Positions 37,608 to 46,695 of a DNA stretch of 49,673 nt are shown piece after piece (positions within the stretch are counted from its first letter, which is position 1; the number at the start of each line of letters is the position of its first letter). A model generated the notes under the pieces. That model ran no database searches. It saw only the letters and a program-made list of their open reading frames with translations, and had not been told where the DNA came from. The stretch is from a bacterium (GTDB lineage: Archaea; Nanoarchaeota; Nanoarchaeia; Woesearchaeales; UBA10216): positions 1 to 49,673 of the forward strand of contig JAAGZO010001174.1 in NCBI GenBank assembly GCA_024206195.1, in the 5' to 3' direction. A program made the position numbers and the translations under genes.

Positions 37608-40600
37608 TTAGAACCATCTTCCCAAACCTTCTTGTTTCTCATGTTCTTTCCCGAAAACATCTTCTACTCTTTTCTTTGTAAGCTCCAGGCTTTGCTTTAG
37701 ATATGCAGAAACATCATATTTGTCTGCAAGACTTATTGCAGGTTCAAGATATTTTATTATTGAGCCCTCTGAGATTGTAAAAATGATTCTTCCGCTACAC
37801 TTAGTGCATATTCCTGTCAGGGGCGGTCTTCTGAACTTTTCATTGCACTTTACACATCTGAAACGTTGAGTGGAAAACTTTCTCAGGTTTCCTTTGATGT
37901 CCTTAAGCAAATGCTTCTCTATGACTAAACGCGCAACATCAGTTGCATCTACTGCCCTTAATTGTTCTGCTATTCTCATTTGTCCTTGTAGTTTCTCTTC
38001 CATCGAAGGTAATGTTTTGTATGCAGAACAAACAACACCAGTATTCACGCTTGATGTACTGTGTGTGAAACCGATGCCCTCATATTGTTTTGGTGTCCCG
38101 AGGCTTGCTCCAAGAAGTTCTACCTTAACATCCCAGGGCATTTTATAGTTTTGTGTCGCTTCGTAGAAATCAAGAGTGTATTTCCAAGGCATGTCAAAAC
38201 GATGCACCATGTCGTCAACCTCTGCCGGAACTAATTTTGCTGTTAATACTAGTGGCGCGTCCATTGTTCTCGATCCGCGCGCATCTGGAAGGTATTTTCT
38301 TGAAAAATTAAGCAGAGCATCCATTGCAAGGATAACACATGCTTCATCTCCATCACAGTCTCTCCTCATAGCTGCATGGAAAAGTGGATGAGCCAACAAA
38401 GCTTGGGTCTGTGAAAAACCGATTACTCGTCCAACCATTCCCGAAGAAATATGTGGTGCAAGCCCGATAACTAAGTGCCCGACAACTTCTTTCTTTTCTT
38501 TTAGATTGTAAAAACGCTTAGCACCATAAAGCCTCACAAGAAGCTCATCGACAAACTTTGATGTCCTGAACAAAACAGAGTCTGCACTCTCTTCTGTTGA
38601 CTCTGTGTTCCTTGGAAGAATTACGTCTTGAGGCTTTAGTTCAAGAAGCTGGTCGTCAGTCTCAAGTGGCTTTCCGTGAATATCATGCGTATAACCTAAT
38701 GAAATTAGTTTTTTGGTGTCTGTTCCGGTCTCATTTGGTTTGAAGTGTGTTATTGGCAGCTCAGTCATATCATACCGTGTTGTGCCGTCTTTATTTACAT
38801 AGATGTCAAAGGTTGCTCTTAAGATTCCCTTCATGATGTGTTCCTGGTTGCGATCTTTGCTTGATGTACCACGAACCCCTTTAATCAAATCAGGATGTAT
38901 TTTGGTTCCCATTAATTCGAGTGCATTATTAAAATAGTGCTTGATGTTTATTTCACGTTCCTTGAATTTTTGTCCCTTTCCATGTTCGCAGTTGTCTTTT
39001 TCAAGATCTCCACAAAATCTGCAGTGATACCTCTGTTTTGTCTTCTTTCCGCAACGCTCGCAAATAGCATATATTGTATCTTCATTGCATTTTGTGCATG
39101 TGTAGAATGGAAATGCTGAAGTGATGTGTCCTACGTCCAATGCGCTCTGAAAACATCTAAGTCTTCCCCCCTCTTCTCCAACAGGGAAAAGAACCTGTGG
39201 GCTTCCTGTAAGTCTTCGCATCTTTGATTTCTCTGGCCGGCCCATTCTTGCTCCGATAAAGGTTCCTGATTTGTCTCTTATCTTTATATCAGAGAGCTTG
39301 TTGACTGCCTCCAGTGTTGTTATGTTCTTCATTTCATTTACTTTTGCTATGTCTGATGGAAGGCCTAGAGAAGTGATAATTGCCTGTGCGTCATGTTTTT
39401 CTATGACTATAAACTCATTACTGCTCGCTGTGTGTGGAACCCCTATTAATTCAAGGGTTCTCTTTTTGTCTGAATAAGGAAGGATTATCTTTGATATTTT
39501 ATCTTCCTCTTTTTTTATCTGGGCTTTTTCAAACCACACCATAAGCTCCTTGAACTGATCCAAAGAAATGATGTTCCAGTGATATGTGTAATACGGGTGA
39601 AGTGGGATGTTTAGCTTCTTTGAGAGTCTTATTGCTGTTTCTGCTGTTGGCCTAACTAAAAAAGGATCTTTCAAAAAGGTTGTAAGATCAATTTTTGCTA
39701 GTCCTGTGTGTTCAGTTAGCTTATCAAAATCAAGATTACCAAACATATCTACAGTGGCCTTTTCAAGTTCCTGAATATACCACTCTTCACAATAACCTGC
39801 AGGTACTAGTGGGTGTGCTCTGTCAAAAAAGTCACCATAACTGACTAAAAAATCTCCAAGGAAAAGGACTTCTTGTATTTGTGGAACATTGCTTCTAGCA
39901 TCAGCCTCTTTTTCAAGTCTTATAACATTTCCATTCTTTAGCTTGACAATTGGCCCTTCGATTGTATTGCATGGTGTAAGAGTTGCTGCTTTGCCAGGTC
40001 TTTCTACCTTTAGTTGGGTTCCTGTTGCAATGTACTTTTCAAGAACCCACATTGTGGTGGGGTTTACTGCAGCTGCAGAATACCCGCTTGCCCTTGTTTT
40101 GCCATACCTCAGCCTAAAACCACCAGGTTCAAGCGGATATGTGAGCACAGGTCTTCCTGCTACAAGGTCTGAGATGTATGTGAAATCAGGAGAAAGCTTT
40201 GCTTCTGATTTTGAATCTCTGCTTTTTTTCTTTTTTTGTATCTTCAGGAACTCTTCAAGGAACGCCCAATCAATACCAAGGTCCTTGCCAAAGCGCCTAA
40301 CCTCTTTCCATACCTTTGGCGCTTTTAGTGCAAGCATGGATGTAACAAGACATACTCCTCCACGAATTCTGTTTGTTTCTACTCTTGGCAGGTCCTTGTA
40401 ATTGCTTACTTCTATTTTTTCTGTTGGATCACCTTCTATCTCAACAGGACAGTGTTTCATTAGAAAACGTATCTCTTCTGCGCTTGGTTTATACTGAAGG
40501 TTTGTTACACGTTCATGATAATCCTCAAGTTCTGAAATGTATCTGTTTATTTCAGCGTCTGTTGGATCATAAACATCATAACCAAAACGGCTCCTAACAT

Positions 40601-41114
40601 AGTCTGTGATTAACAGGCATACTGCAGCAGCAGTTCCTCCTGCACCTCTAATAGGTCCTGCAAAAGCAGGAGCGAAATATTCCTTGCCGTCGTTTCTTTT
40701 CTTGATTTTTAGTTCAATGAACCCTTCAAGCGGTGCAGACACAATTCCTACTGTATGATAAGCAAATCCTGTTCTTATGCCTATTTCCATGGCCTCTCTC
40801 TTATCCTTAAACTTACAGAATTTCTCTTTGGCAACCTCGTCTGCAATGATTAATGCGACTTCCCAAGCAAGAGCGCCGTATTTCTGCTCGAGCTGTTGAA
40901 TTCTTTTTGAAACACCAGACCCAATAATCTGTGGAACAACTGCAGAGATTAAACCTTCAACCCTTTCAGCCATATTTCTTGCTAATGGAATGTCAACTTT
41001 CTCTTCAGGATCAAATCCTTTTTTTCGTGCATCGTTAGCGACTTTATAGCATTGCCTAAGCTGTTTATCCATATCCTGAAAATACTTTTCCATCTCAGAT
41101 GATTCGCCTGACAT
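37608..41114 (-). CDS. polC: DNA polymerase D large subunit (DP2), catalytic
   Basis: The 1168-residue protein is the polymerase subunit of PolD. The catalytic Asp pair lies in MRRDCDGDEACVIL near residue 916. There are zinc motifs near 660-700 (CTKCNEDTIYAICERCG; CRFCGD) and 1085-1105 (CVKCNEKF, CTKC). The extreme C-terminus EGLGRWF within QEGLGRWF has the form of a PIP box for PCNA binding. No intein interrupts the usual sites. It is last in the orc1-DP1-glycosyltransferase-DP2 operon and overlaps the glycosyltransferase gene by 20 nt. Confidence 0.97.
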   Translation of the reverse strand: MSGESSEMEKYFQDMDKQLRQCYKVANDARKKGFDPEEKVDIPLARNMAERVEGLISAVVPQIIGSGVSKRIQQLEQKYGALAWEVALIIADEVAKEKFCKFKDKREAMEIGIRTGFAYHTVGIVSAPLEGFIELKIKKRNDGKEYFAPAFAGPIRGAGGTAAAVCLLITDYVRSRFGYDVYDPTDAEINRYISELEDYHERVTNLQYKPSAEEIRFLMKHCPVEIEGDPTEKIEVSNYKDLPRVETNRIRGGVCLVTSMLALKAPKVWKEVRRFGKDLGIDWAFLEEFLKIQKKKKSRDSKSEAKLSPDFTYISDLVAGRPVLTYPLEPGGFRLRYGKTRASGYSAAAVNPTTMWVLEKYIATGTQLKVERPGKAATLTPCNTIEGPIVKLKNGNVIRLEKEADARSNVPQIQEVLFLGDFLVSYGDFFDRAHPLVPAGYCEEWYIQELEKATVDMFGNLDFDKLTEHTGLAKIDLTTFLKDPFLVRPTAETAIRLSKKLNIPLHPYYTYHWNIISLDQFKELMVWFEKAQIKKEEDKISKIILPYSDKKRTLELIGVPHTASSNEFIVIEKHDAQAIITSLGLPSDIAKVNEMKNITTLEAVNKLSDIKIRDKSGTFIGARMGRPEKSKMRRLTGSPQVLFPVGEEGGRLRCFQSALDVGHITSAFPFYTCTKCNEDTIYAICERCGKKTKQRYHCRFCGDLEKDNCEHGKGQKFKEREINIKHYFNNALELMGTKIHPDLIKGVRGTSSKDRNQEHIMKGILRATFDIYVNKDGTTRYDMTELPITHFKPNETGTDTKKLISLGYTHDIHGKPLETDDQLLELKPQDVILPRNTESTEESADSVLFRTSKFVDELLVRLYGAKRFYNLKEKKEVVGHLVIGLAPHISSGMVGRVIGFSQTQALLAHPLFHAAMRRDCDGDEACVILAMDALLNFSRKYLPDARGSRTMDAPLVLTAKLVPAEVDDMVHRFDMPWKYTLDFYEATQNYKMPWDVKVELLGASLGTPKQYEGIGFTHSTSSVNTGVVCSAYKTLPSMEEKLQGQMRIAEQLRAVDATDVARLVIEKHLLKDIKGNLRKFSTQRFRCVKCNEKFRRPPLTGICTKCSGRIIFTISEGSIIKYLEPAISLADKYDVSAYLKQSLELTKKRVEDVFGKEHEKQEGLGRWF

Positions 41115-41838
41115 GTTTTTTTAAGACTCTTTCTGCCTCATCCTTTTTTTCAATTGCTTTTTTTCTTGTCTTCTTTGCTTTTTCTTTTGGATAATCTCCA
41201 AGATAAAGCTCTGCATAATTCTTACACACCACCGCAGTTTCTCTTACGTGTTCTACTGTGCCGCTTTTTCCATGTTTGAATGGTTTTGGTATGTCATTAA
41301 CTCCTTTGAGAACTATAACCTTAAACTGGAGCTTGTTTGTATGATGATAATAGTTCATTGTTCCTTCCAAACGCCAATCCTTACTCTTCGGATTCTTTAG
41401 TATGTTGTTTAGGTGTTCTGTAAACATCGCACGCTCACCTGCGAGGCGTATTACTTTTTGTTTCACATACATCTTTAGTTTCCCTGGCTTTTCTCTAACA
41501 CCTATACACATTACAAAGCCTCTGTAAAGAGGATCAAGAAGCTCGTCTACGTGGCTCTCCTTTAATCCTGATATGTCTGCATCACAAAGAAGAGTGATCT
41601 TCGTTTTAACTTGTTCCATCCCTATACGTACTGCTTCGCCCTTTCCAAGTTTTTTTTCAAGTGCTATTAGTTTGCACCCAAATTTATTCACTATTTCCCT
41701 GCTATTGTCTGTTGATGCTGCATCTACAACTATAACATCTCCAATACGGGGAGATGCTACCAACACTTTAAGCACATTACCTATTCTTGGCCCTTCATTA
41801 TAGCATGATATCAGAGCTGTTACTTTTTCGCGCGTCAT
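41095..41838 (-). CDS. Family 2 glycosyltransferase between PolD subunits
   Basis: The 247-residue product has the GT2 N-terminal fold: VTALISCYNEGPRIGNVL, VIVVDAASTDNSREIV, and the metal-binding acidic segment LLCDADISGL. The C-terminal part has KHGKSGTVEHVRETA and a Lys-rich end (KAKKTRKKAIEKKDEAER). Such enzymes transfer sugars from nucleotide-sugars to lipids or proteins. It overlaps DP1 by 4 nt and DP2 by 20 nt, so it is firmly part of the DNA polymerase operon even though the proteins have no obvious link. Confidence 0.88.
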   Translation of the reverse strand: MTREKVTALISCYNEGPRIGNVLKVLVASPRIGDVIVVDAASTDNSREIVNKFGCKLIALEKKLGKGEAVRIGMEQVKTKITLLCDADISGLKESHVDELLDPLYRGFVMCIGVREKPGKLKMYVKQKVIRLAGERAMFTEHLNNILKNPKSKDWRLEGTMNYYHHTNKLQFKVIVLKGVNDIPKPFKHGKSGTVEHVRETAVVCKNYAELYLGDYPKEKAKKTRKKAIEKKDEAERVLKKHVRRII

Positions 41839-43364
41839 TGTTCAAACCTCATTATTTTCATTTCCCGTGTCTTAAGATTAACGATAGGGACACGTGCTGG
41901 CTCGGGGTGGTGACCCACCCTCTCCTGAAATGATGTTTTTGATTGCCAACATGAACCACAAATCAGTGTCACGTTCCTGTATGAAGCGACAGCAGATTTG
42001 TGTATGTGGCCAGTTACAAAAAAATCAGGGATCTTGTTAATGACAAGAGGATCTGTGTTTTTGTCAGGTATATACGGAGTTGATGTGTGGGATGGTGCTA
42101 AATGTCTCCGCTGAAGCAAAAACTTCATGATAAGGTCTGCTCTGTCATAACCTCCCTTAACTCTTATTGAATCGACATTTGAAACATAGTAATCAAAGGA
42201 ATATCCATGATAAAGCAGTATGTCAAAGCCAGGAAAATCTTTTGTGCTGGCAATATTAATTAAAGCAGGGTTTGAAACAGCAGTTACGTTTGGTAATGAT
42301 GTGATTGGTGCTGCAAAGTCTTCACAAAATGCCGGTTGCGGTTCTGATATTCGCATTGCATCGTGATTTCCTGGACAAATTATGATTTGTATGTGTGAAG
42401 GTATCTTCTTAAGAAACTCTGCACATGCACTGTATTGCTCATATATATCTTTTATCACAAGCTCTGATTCCTGATCGGGATATATTCCTATACCATCAAC
42501 AAGGTCTCCTGCTATAAAGACGTGTTTTACCTTCTTTGCTATCTCTTTTTGGGTTTCATTACCTATCTCGCCACGAATCCATTTAAGGAACCTATTAAGC
42601 TCTTTTTCAAGAAAATTGTTTGAACCTACATGAATATCTGAAAGAAACACAACATATGATTCCTCTGGTGCTTTTTTTATCTCTTTGCCGAGAGGAAGGT
42701 CTGGTATGAGTAGTTTGTTCGCAAAAAGAATTTTGTCCCCGCTTACACCTGCAACGCCAATTACTTCATCAAATACTAAATCGTTTGCGAGCTCACAAAG
42801 CTCAGGTCTGTTTTTATTAACTAAAACCTTAATTGCACCTGTGTTGTCTTCTAAGGTTAACATTATGTTTTTGTTTTTTGTTACTTGCTTGTCTTGAACC
42901 ATGCCAATTATAGAAACTGATTCGCGGTCCTTCTTCATTCTTAACCTGTTGATTGATGTTATATTGTTTAGTTCCTGTCTGTTGCACAAAATTTGCTCAA
43001 TTGCTTTAAAGCGCGCACCAAAATAGGAAACAAAATCGTTGAAAACACGTTTTTTCGATGCTTCATCGTATGAAAAAAGAACCCTTACATCATTCTCTGG
43101 TTTGTCTGAAAGTCTTTCAATAAATCCAGAGTATGTATCGATATTTCGTTTCTCTAATAAAGTCTTTGATTTGTCAAAATCAACCCAATTTACATCGTTT
43201 TCTGGCTTCTCCATGATTTGTTTTGCTTCTTTGTTAAGAACAAGTAATTCATTGAATTCTGTTTCGTCGGAAACTGTATTAAGATCGTCGATAACATCCG
43301 GACTTATTAGAATGCCCTTTTTCAGAAAACCCTCTATGCTTTTTTTCTTTTCTTCTTCATTCAT
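41835..43364 (-). CDS. polB: DNA polymerase D small subunit (DP1), proofreading exonuclease
   Basis: The 509-residue product has an OB-fold (VSIIGMVQDKQVTK, ANDLVFDEVIGVAG) and the Mre11-like phosphodiesterase with all motifs: FLSDIHVGSNNF, IAGDLVDG, CPGNHDAM, LYHGYSFD and VTGHIHKS. It supplies 3'-5' exonuclease activity and binds DP2. I start at ATG 43364 (MNEEEKKKSIEGFLKKGILIS), which gives the usual DP1 N-terminus; an ATG at 43409 would add 15 residues and overlap orc1. It overlaps the glycosyltransferase gene by 4 nt. Confidence 0.95.
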   Translation of the reverse strand: MNEEEKKKSIEGFLKKGILISPDVIDDLNTVSDETEFNELLVLNKEAKQIMEKPENDVNWVDFDKSKTLLEKRNIDTYSGFIERLSDKPENDVRVLFSYDEASKKRVFNDFVSYFGARFKAIEQILCNRQELNNITSINRLRMKKDRESVSIIGMVQDKQVTKNKNIMLTLEDNTGAIKVLVNKNRPELCELANDLVFDEVIGVAGVSGDKILFANKLLIPDLPLGKEIKKAPEESYVVFLSDIHVGSNNFLEKELNRFLKWIRGEIGNETQKEIAKKVKHVFIAGDLVDGIGIYPDQESELVIKDIYEQYSACAEFLKKIPSHIQIIICPGNHDAMRISEPQPAFCEDFAAPITSLPNVTAVSNPALINIASTKDFPGFDILLYHGYSFDYYVSNVDSIRVKGGYDRADLIMKFLLQRRHLAPSHTSTPYIPDKNTDPLVINKIPDFFVTGHIHKSAVASYRNVTLICGSCWQSKTSFQERVGHHPEPARVPIVNLKTREMKIMRFEQ

Positions 43365-43386
43365 TTGGAAAAAACCCGTTTGGTGG

Positions 43387-44595
43387 CTAAACCTGAAGTG
43401 TGTCTTCAAGCAGCCGCTTTATCTTTGGAGCTGTTGTGTGTGGAATCTCTAAAGATATCTCTCTCGTTCTTCCGTATCTCCCCTTGGATATTACTCTAAC
43501 ATTAATTATGCCCAGCATATCAAGTTCTGCGATCACGTCAGATATCCTGCGCTGTGTAAGTGGTCTGAGATCTGTTCTTGAACAGACATTTTTGTAAAAT
43601 TCATAAACTTCACCCGTAAAAATCTGGTTCTTTTTCTTTGCACTTATTGAAACAATAGAATATAAAACCGCTTGCACTTGTTTTGGTTGTGTTTTCAGAA
43701 TATCTAATAATCTGTCTCTCTCCATTTTGTTTTCTGCATCATCTATATGGCTTAGTTTAATTTTCAAGAAGTTGTTTCTCTCTGCAATTTCACCTGCAAC
43801 TCTAAGTAATTCAAGGGCTCTTCTTGCGTCTCCGTGTTCTCTTGCTGCGTATGCTGCACATTTTTCTATAACCCCTTCTTCAATAACTTCGCCTTTGAAT
43901 GCGTTGTTGGCTCTTTGTCTTAGTATGTCTTGCAGCTCTGGCGCGTTGTACGGAGGAAAAACAACCTCTTCTTCAGAAAGTGACGATTTTACTCTTGGAT
44001 CAATTGAATCAATAAAAACCATATCGTTTGAAATTCCCACAAGAGCTATCTGTGATTTTTTCAGTTCTTCATGGATTCTTGTTAGATTGTAAAGAATGCT
44101 GTCCCCTGTCTTTTTTACTAGTTGGTCTATTTCATCCAGAACAATTATAACCATTTGTTTTTCTTTTTCGATTGTATCATAGAAAATCTTGTAAACTTCA
44201 TCTGTAGGAAGGCCTGTTGCAGGAATGCTTTTCCCGCATTCTCTTGCAAGCTGTGCAATAAGCCTATATTCTGTATCTGCTATCTTTTTGAGTTTACAGT
44301 TTATGTAGATTACTTTAAGTGGTGTGTTATTTTTTTTAGAAACATGGAGGATATCGTTTATTATGTTCTTTGTTGAGACTGTTTTTCCTGTTCCTGTTTT
44401 ACCATAGATAAAAAGGTTTGATGGTTTTTCCAGTTTAAGCGCGGGTGCGAGAATTGCAGCCATCTGCTTTCGCTGCTCGTTTCTGTGTATAACATCCTCA
44501 GGAAGATAAGAAACCTGTAAAACCTGCTTATTTGTGAATAGAGATTCCTTATCTAAGAAATTCTCGAAAAAATTGACTAGTTCCTTCTCACCCAT
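43387..44595 (-). CDS. cdc6: Origin recognition protein Orc1/Cdc6
   Basis: The 402-residue AAA+ initiator has Walker A YGKTGTGKT (GKTGTGKT, 65-72), Walker B IVLDEIDQL (LDEID, 153-157), sensor-1 GISND and sensor-2 HGDARRALELL, then a C-terminal winged helix (LTQRRISDVIAELDMLGII). It binds origin recognition boxes and loads MCM. It is the first gene of the minus-strand operon with PolD. A TATA-like GTTTAAAAAAG lies at 44646-44656 (read on the minus strand), next to an ORB-like sequence, so it may regulate its own gene. Confidence 0.96.
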   Translation of the reverse strand: MGEKELVNFFENFLDKESLFTNKQVLQVSYLPEDVIHRNEQRKQMAAILAPALKLEKPSNLFIYGKTGTGKTVSTKNIINDILHVSKKNNTPLKVIYINCKLKKIADTEYRLIAQLARECGKSIPATGLPTDEVYKIFYDTIEKEKQMVIIVLDEIDQLVKKTGDSILYNLTRIHEELKKSQIALVGISNDMVFIDSIDPRVKSSLSEEEVVFPPYNAPELQDILRQRANNAFKGEVIEEGVIEKCAAYAAREHGDARRALELLRVAGEIAERNNFLKIKLSHIDDAENKMERDRLLDILKTQPKQVQAVLYSIVSISAKKKNQIFTGEVYEFYKNVCSRTDLRPLTQRRISDVIAELDMLGIINVRVISKGRYGRTREISLEIPHTTAPKIKRLLEDTLQV

Positions 44596-44662
44596 TTTTG
44601 CTTCTCTACTAGAAAGGGGGTTATGTTCCCAAGAGCCAATAATCGTTTAAAAAAGAGTCTCC

Positions 44663-44684
44663 ACCCCTTGTTTCTTGTGGAAAT
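44663..44684 (-). other. ORB-like sequence on the orc1 side of the AT-rich region
   Basis: On the minus strand: ATTTCCACAAGAAAC followed by AAGGGGT. It has the TTTCCAC core and G-string of archaeal ORB elements and points away from the AT-rich tract, next to the orc1 TATA box. Confidence 0.45.
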
Positions 44685-44841
44685 CAAGAAGTTTATTGAA
44701 ACTTATAAATTATTGTATACTATAATATATATTTTAAACTATTTATTTTTTACTCTTATTTTTATTTATTTTCAATATAGAAATAAATAAATAATAATAA
44801 ATAATAATAATAATAAATACAAAAACAAACAAAACAAGATT

Positions 44842-44854
44842 CTCCACCGGAAAC
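44842..44854 (+). other. ORB-like sequence on the TrmB side of the AT-rich region
   Basis: CTCCACCGGAAAC. It shares its first 12 bases exactly with the ORB-like sequence before tbp, but lacks the following G-run. Confidence 0.45.
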
Positions 44855-44910
44855 CATCCTCTGTGTGTCTAAATATGGTTGCGTTGTTACTCTCCAATAA
44901 CAAAAAACAA

Positions 44911-44921
44911 AACCTTTATAT
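44911..44921 (+). promoter_or_regulatory. TATA box of the TrmB regulator gene
   Basis: The sequence AACCTTTATATA-type (CTTTATAT core) predicts a start near 44943 and a leader of about 17 nt that holds the GGTGA ribosome binding site at 44948-44952. An inverted repeat AATGG-N11-CCATT (44927-44947) lies over the start site and could be an operator. Confidence 0.45.
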
Positions 44922-44959
44922 ACTGGAATGGGTTACCTTACACCATTGGTGACAATACA

Positions 44960-45760
44960 ATGATAATCCAAAAGGACTTTTTAAACAAATTAAAAGACTT
45001 CGGTCTAAACAGCTATGAATCAAAACTATGGGCTGCACTGCTTTCAAGAGGGGTTTCAACAGCAGGAGAGCTTTCTGATATTGCTAATGTTCCTAGAAGT
45101 AGAAGCTATGACGTTCTAGAAAGCTTAGAGAAAAAGGGCTTTATCATGGTTAAGATAGGAAAACCTATCAAATACATCGCAGTACCTCCAGAAGAGGTTC
45201 TTGAGCGTGTTAAGAAAAGAATCACATCTGAGGCAGAGGAGCAGACAAACGCACTTAATCAGATTAAGGACAGCAATCTTATCAAAGAGCTATCTCTTCT
45301 ACACAGCCAGGGTGTTGAGCTTGTTGAGCCATTTGAGCTTTCAGGCAGTCTTAAGGGAAGAAAAAACCTTTACAACCATCTTGAATTCATGATCAAGGGC
45401 GCAGAGAAATCTGTGGTCATTTCAACAACTACAGAAGGTCTTCTAAGAAAGAGATACGCTTTGAAGAGCGCTTTGAAGAAGGCAAAAGAACACGGCGCAA
45501 AAATAAGAATCGCTGCACCAATAACAAACGAAGCAAAGAAGGAAATCAAGGATCTTCAAGGATTTGCAGACATAAGACATTCACCAGAGAAGGCTCGTTT
45601 TGTTATAGTTGACGGCAAGCACATAATCTTCATGCTTCTTAATGACACAGAAGTTAACTCAGCTTATGACACAGGTATTTGGGTTGATACACCGTTCTTC
45701 GCAAGCACATTCGAGAAGATGTTCGACACAGCTTGGGTTGACATGAAGCCAGTTAAGTAA
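44960..45760 (+). CDS. TrmB family transcriptional regulator
   Basis: The 266-residue product has the TrmB winged-helix (FGLNSYESKLWAALLSRGVSTAGELSDIANVPRSRSYDVLESLEKKGFI, residues about 13-62, given here as parts) and a C-terminal sensor-like domain with GAEKSVVISTTTEGLL, RFVIVDGKHIIFML and FFASTFEKMFDTAW, as in phospholipase D-like effector domains of TrmB relatives. TrmB proteins usually sense sugars. I start at ATG 44960, because GGTGA is 8 nt upstream; the frame open from 44879 would place the start before the promoter. It lies next to the candidate origin. Confidence 0.88.
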   Translation: MIIQKDFLNKLKDFGLNSYESKLWAALLSRGVSTAGELSDIANVPRSRSYDVLESLEKKGFIMVKIGKPIKYIAVPPEEVLERVKKRITSEAEEQTNALNQIKDSNLIKELSLLHSQGVELVEPFELSGSLKGRKNLYNHLEFMIKGAEKSVVISTTTEGLLRKRYALKSALKKAKEHGAKIRIAAPITNEAKKEIKDLQGFADIRHSPEKARFVIVDGKHIIFMLLNDTEVNSAYDTGIWVDTPFFASTFEKMFDTAWVDMKPVK

Positions 45761-45783
45761 TTTTTTTCTATTAACCTTTTTTT
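45761..45783 (+). terminator. Two T7 tracts after the TrmB gene
   Basis: T-runs at 45761-45767 and 45777-45783 are typical archaeal terminators, and precede the next promoter at about 45819-45827. Confidence 0.45.
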
Positions 45784-45875
45784 AGATGTTGTCTTGATGT
45801 TTCTATAAAAGCAAAGGTTTTTATATAACCTTTTACTATATCAGATGAAGAACCAAAAAAGAGGTGGGGTTTAAA

Positions 45876-46121
45876 ATGATGCTTGAAGGACAAATGCTTG
45901 TCATAATTCTGTCAATTATAATAGGAACACTTGCAGCAATAGTGTATTCATTGAGAATACTTGTTCTAATGGAACGAAGGGTTTCTAGAATAGATACAAA
46001 CCTTTTGATGATTACAAAGCGGATCGCACGCGAAGAAGTCAAAATTGAGCAGGAAGAAAAGAAAATAGAGCGTGCACTTAAGATAAGAAGGACAACAAAG
46101 AGAAAGAAGAAAAAGAAGTAA
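45876..46121 (+). CDS. Small membrane-anchored coiled-coil protein
   Basis: The 81-residue product has one N-terminal membrane helix (LVIILSIIIGTLAAIVYSLRIL), a charged helix rich in Glu and Lys that could be a coiled coil (REEVKIEQEEKKIERALKIRR), and a poly-Lys end. Start at ATG 45876, with GAGGTGG as a ribosome binding site; a GTG at 45864 would add four residues. A very short frame (45845-45874) precedes it and ends one nucleotide before its ATG. Function is unknown. Confidence 0.55.
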   Translation: MMLEGQMLVIILSIIIGTLAAIVYSLRILVLMERRVSRIDTNLLMITKRIAREEVKIEQEEKKIERALKIRRTTKRKKKKK

Positions 46122-46616
46122 CTAAATACCTTCTATCATTATTATTTCTTTTTCTATATCTTTTATTTTTTGAGTATTATCTTCTTGATTCATCAAGCTG
46201 CCGCACTCTGGGCACTTGAAATCAAAACTAACTGCCTGTTCAAAATCCAACCGTATACACCTGTCTGTGCAAAGGAAAAAATTACCACCCTTTTCACGTT
46301 TTAATCTTTCCTTAAGCCCATCTAGTCTTTTTGCTCTCATTGATTTCATTAAACCATTTATCTGTTCAGGTTTAAATGTCCAGTAATATATGTACCAACC
46401 CTTTTTCTTATCCTTTCTTCGTATGAATGAAACAAGATCTCGCTCATGTAATTTGTAAAGAAGATTTCTTGTGTAATTTACCTCTTGATTGAGCTGGTCT
46501 GCCAGCTTGAATTCAGAAACATTCTTCCTTCCCCTGATGAGTTTCACTACCTGCACCGTCTCTTCTCCCGTTGCTTCAGCGACAACTTCGTCTATTATTT
46601 TGTTTGTCAATTTCAT
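46122..46616 (-). CDS. tfe: Transcription initiation factor TFE (alpha subunit)
   Basis: The 164-residue product combines an N-terminal winged helix (VVKLIRGRKNVSEFKLADQLNQEVNYTRNLLYKLHERDLVSFIRRKDKKKGWYIYYW read in parts) with a C-terminal zinc ribbon (CTDRC...CPECG), as in archaeal TFE and human TFIIE-alpha. TFE helps open promoters. The gene ends directly against the convergent small membrane protein gene. Confidence 0.94.
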   Translation of the reverse strand: MKLTNKIIDEVVAEATGEETVQVVKLIRGRKNVSEFKLADQLNQEVNYTRNLLYKLHERDLVSFIRRKDKKKGWYIYYWTFKPEQINGLMKSMRAKRLDGLKERLKREKGGNFFLCTDRCIRLDFEQAVSFDFKCPECGSLMNQEDNTQKIKDIEKEIIMIEGI

Positions 46617-46695
46617 GAGTCAACCCTAGAACTCTACAAATGAACTGTATTAATGGATAAAATGTGGTATGAAATCTACCTTATAAATCTTTTGC

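Larger units (their letters stand above)
44596..44880. other. Candidate chromosomal replication origin beside orc1
   Basis: This gene-free stretch joins orc1 and a TrmB gene. A minus-strand ORB-like sequence at 44663-44684 reads TTTCCACAAGAAAC-AAGGGGT. Then comes about 150 nt that is almost pure A/T (44690-44840), including an AAT/AAAT-repeat tract at 44781-44819. On the other side, in the opposite orientation, is CTCCACCGGAAAC (44842-44854). Inverted Orc1 sites around an AT-rich unwinding element, next to orc1 and the PolD genes, is the layout of known euryarchaeal origins. The conclusion is inferred from layout and motif resemblance. Confidence 0.55.

Noticed and set aside
37608..41114. Intein or insertion in PolD large subunit
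   Set aside because: The protein is continuous through the catalytic CDGDEA region and its length fits an intein-free DP2.
43365..43409. DP1 start at 43409, overlapping orc1
   Set aside because: The added 15 residues are unlike DP1, whose N-terminus fits the ATG at 43364; without expression data it remains possible.
44781..44819. AAT repeat tract as a repeat element
   Set aside because: It is a simple-sequence tract inside a wider A/T-rich region; it is better read as part of the candidate unwinding element.
45845..45874. Nine-codon leader frame before the small membrane protein
   Set aside because: It lies about 22 nt from the TATA centre and overlaps the ribosome binding site of the next gene; it is too short to support on its own.
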